From Chitinophagaceae bacterium (GTDB lineage: Bacteria; Bacteroidota; Bacteroidia; Chitinophagales; Chitinophagaceae), in assembly GCA_019454915.1 (NCBI GenBank), contig JACFNM010000275.1:239-5513 (forward strand): a stretch of 5,275 bases of DNA, written 5' to 3'. The notes beneath the pieces are model-generated. The model worked only from the letters and a program-made list of their open reading frames with translations. It was not told where the DNA came from and searched no databases. Positions 4,280 to 5,275 of this stretch are shown in pieces. Made by a program: the position numbers and the translations under genes. Within the stretch, counting starts at the first letter, position 1, and each line of letters starts with the position of its first letter.

Positions 4280-4433
4280 TTTCTGTGGTGGGCGATCGGA
4301 TGACTGAGATATTCGGATTTGTTATACGTCGGCGTGAAAAATATGTACCCGGCTTTTGTTCGCGGTTAGGCTTCCCCGCCTGCCGACACGTAACGCCGGA
4401 CAATTATCAAAGACCCGATAGCAGCGCTCTGAT

Positions 4434-5275
4434 TTAACTTTGATTGGCAGTCAGGAAGTCTATCAGATTTATGTGAACAATCCCCTCTTTGCTGATACCC
4501 GTAGAAACATCATTTAAAGTGACTACATATTTTGGGTAATTGTCTTCAATTTGCAAGAGGTTACCAAATTCACGACGGGCAGTTGTTTCGTCATTATCAA
4601 GGGTAAGGCAAACCTGTGCATACAGCTTTATCCCATCCCTTATTCCAACGAAATCCACTTCTTTATCATTCATTTTTCCAACAAAAACCTGGAAACCCTG
4701 TTGTATAAAGTGAAGATAGACTGCATTCTCCAGTAATTTGTGCATATCGGCACGCTGGTTAAAGCCAACAATCGCATTACGTAAACCGATATCTTCAAAA
4801 TAATATTTTTCTCCGATCTCGAATATTTTCAGCCCCCCTATTTCCGCACGAACTACTTTATGCACAAAAAATGCATTGGTCAAAGCTCTTACATAGTTGA
4901 TCGTTATCTGAGGAGACATATCAACATGCTGTGATTTCAGATATTTGCTGATATTATTTGCAGAAAACAGACTACCCATGTTATTGGCCAGGTAAATTAC
5001 CAGGTTCTCCAGAAAAGAGACGTTTCGAATATTCTCTCTGGCGACTACATCTTTTAATAAGATTGTAGAGTAAACACTGCGCAGGTATTCAAAAGGAAGG
5101 TCTTCCTGCAGTCCTATGTGAGGTAAAAAAGGCATGCCGCCATACCGAAGATACTGTAGTAGCGTATCGAATGTATTATTGAGTTGATGGAACCTCCTGA
5201 ATTCTTCATAACTCAGGCTGTGGATATGAAAGGCAATATACCTGCCGGAAAGATGCGTGGCCAATTCACCGGAAA
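4434..5275 (-). CDS. ATP-binding protein with DUF4143 domain, C-terminal part (gene runs off the window)
   Basis: The frame is open from the right edge, giving 279 visible residues; the N-terminal ATPase core with its Walker motifs lies outside. The fragment starts SGELATHLSGRYIAFHIHSLSYEEF, the typical end of the AAA_14 ATPase part (counting from the first complete codon). It continues with LRYGGMPF (42-49) and LLKDVVARENI. The DUF4143 hallmarks follow: KYYFEDIGLRNA (156-167), LLENAVY (180-186) and KEVDFV (204-209) followed by YAQVCLTL (218-225). The last part resembles the nuclease-like fold common in this family, with Gln in place of the Glu of an active ExK motif. These proteins are widespread in Bacteroidota and their role is poorly defined. 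It is convergent with the toxin-antitoxin pair and may be part of the accessory region. Confidence 0.9.
   Translation of the reverse strand, partial: SGELATHLSGRYIAFHIHSLSYEEFRRFHQLNNTFDTLLQYLRYGGMPFLPHIGLQEDLPFEYLRSVYSTILLKDVVARENIRNVSFLENLVIYLANNMGSLFSANNISKYLKSQHVDMSPQITINYVRALTNAFFVHKVVRAEIGGLKIFEIGEKYYFEDIGLRNAIVGFNQRADMHKLLENAVYLHFIQQGFQVFVGKMNDKEVDFVGIRDGIKLYAQVCLTLDNDETTARREFGNLLQIEDNYPKYVVTLNDVSTGISKEGIVHINLIDFLTANQS

Larger units (their letters stand above)
4014..4384 (+). repeat. Long dispersed repeat, copy B (behind the toxin-antitoxin pair)
   Basis: It opens with TAACTAAGTTTTCGTTTCGT (4014-4033), 15 bases after the antitoxin stop. It resumes matching copy A at 4201 (AAACCTACGGTTGCTGGGCT) and continues past GTTATACGTCGGCG (4321-4334) to about 4384. 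The 167 bases between the two matching blocks are not in copy A: either an insertion here or a deletion there. The frame beginning AAA at 4201 is open in both copies for about 48 codons, but the changes fall evenly over codon positions and many alter the amino acid, which argues against a conserved protein. Confidence 0.85.
4000..4433. other. Non-coding spacer between the antitoxin and the ATPase gene
   Basis: The stretch is mostly the second copy of the long repeat. Short open frames on both strands here have no recognisable product and overlap each other, so no gene is called. A hairpin and a 10-base perfect palindrome lie at 4035-4090. No clear terminator for the ATPase gene (reading leftwards) is visible. 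Confidence 0.6.

Noticed and set aside
4095..4437. Open frames on both strands between the antitoxin and the ATPase gene (4095-4307, 4156-4437, 4125-4403 reverse)
   Set aside because: They lie in the long repeat, overlap each other and match no family. The frame shared with copy A shows no third-position bias.
4551..4736. 61-codon + strand open frame within the ATPase gene
   Set aside because: It is antisense to a clear DUF4143 coding region and has no supporting signal.

Overview
The window looks like chromosomal DNA of a Bacteroidota bacterium, most likely a Chitinophagaceae-like lineage (family level is inference). Two sites match the characteristic Bacteroidota promoter (TTTG, 19 bases, TAnnTTTG): one in front of a tRNA gene and one in front of a toxin-antitoxin pair. 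The surE, small membrane protein, lpxB order and the protein sequences fit the same group.

Left part (1-1901): a tightly packed housekeeping operon on the + strand. It holds the 3' two thirds of surE, a small predicted three-helix membrane protein joined to surE by a 4-base GTGA overlap, and lpxB, the lipid A disaccharide synthase. Next come a consensus promoter and tRNA-Ser(UGA) (1973-2057).

Middle (2058-4433): everything after the tRNA looks like an accessory region. Directly behind the tRNA is a block (2059-2185) in which almost every base can pair: a perfect 15-bp outer stem closes three back-to-back hairpins with no unpaired base at the four-way junction. Further hairpins follow. Then come an AbiV-type abortive infection gene (2433-3053) and a HigB/HigA-type toxin-antitoxin pair (3413-3999). 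Both genes are visibly more AT-rich than surE and lpxB. Each is followed by a copy of the same non-coding repeat (3072-3309 and 4014-4384), so the region reads as gene + repeat, gene + repeat, like an array of exchangeable defence cassettes. A second small repeat motif lies at 2120, 2237 and 3305.

Right part (4434-5275): the C-terminal part of an AAA-type ATP-binding protein with a DUF4143 domain, on the - strand and running off the window.

The most notable items are the cloverleaf-like palindromic block behind tRNA-Ser, the duplicated repeat behind the two defence genes, with a hairpin kept by G-U wobbles, and the apparent loss of the antitoxin's usual ATG start. No integrase, transposase, CRISPR array or rRNA gene is visible.
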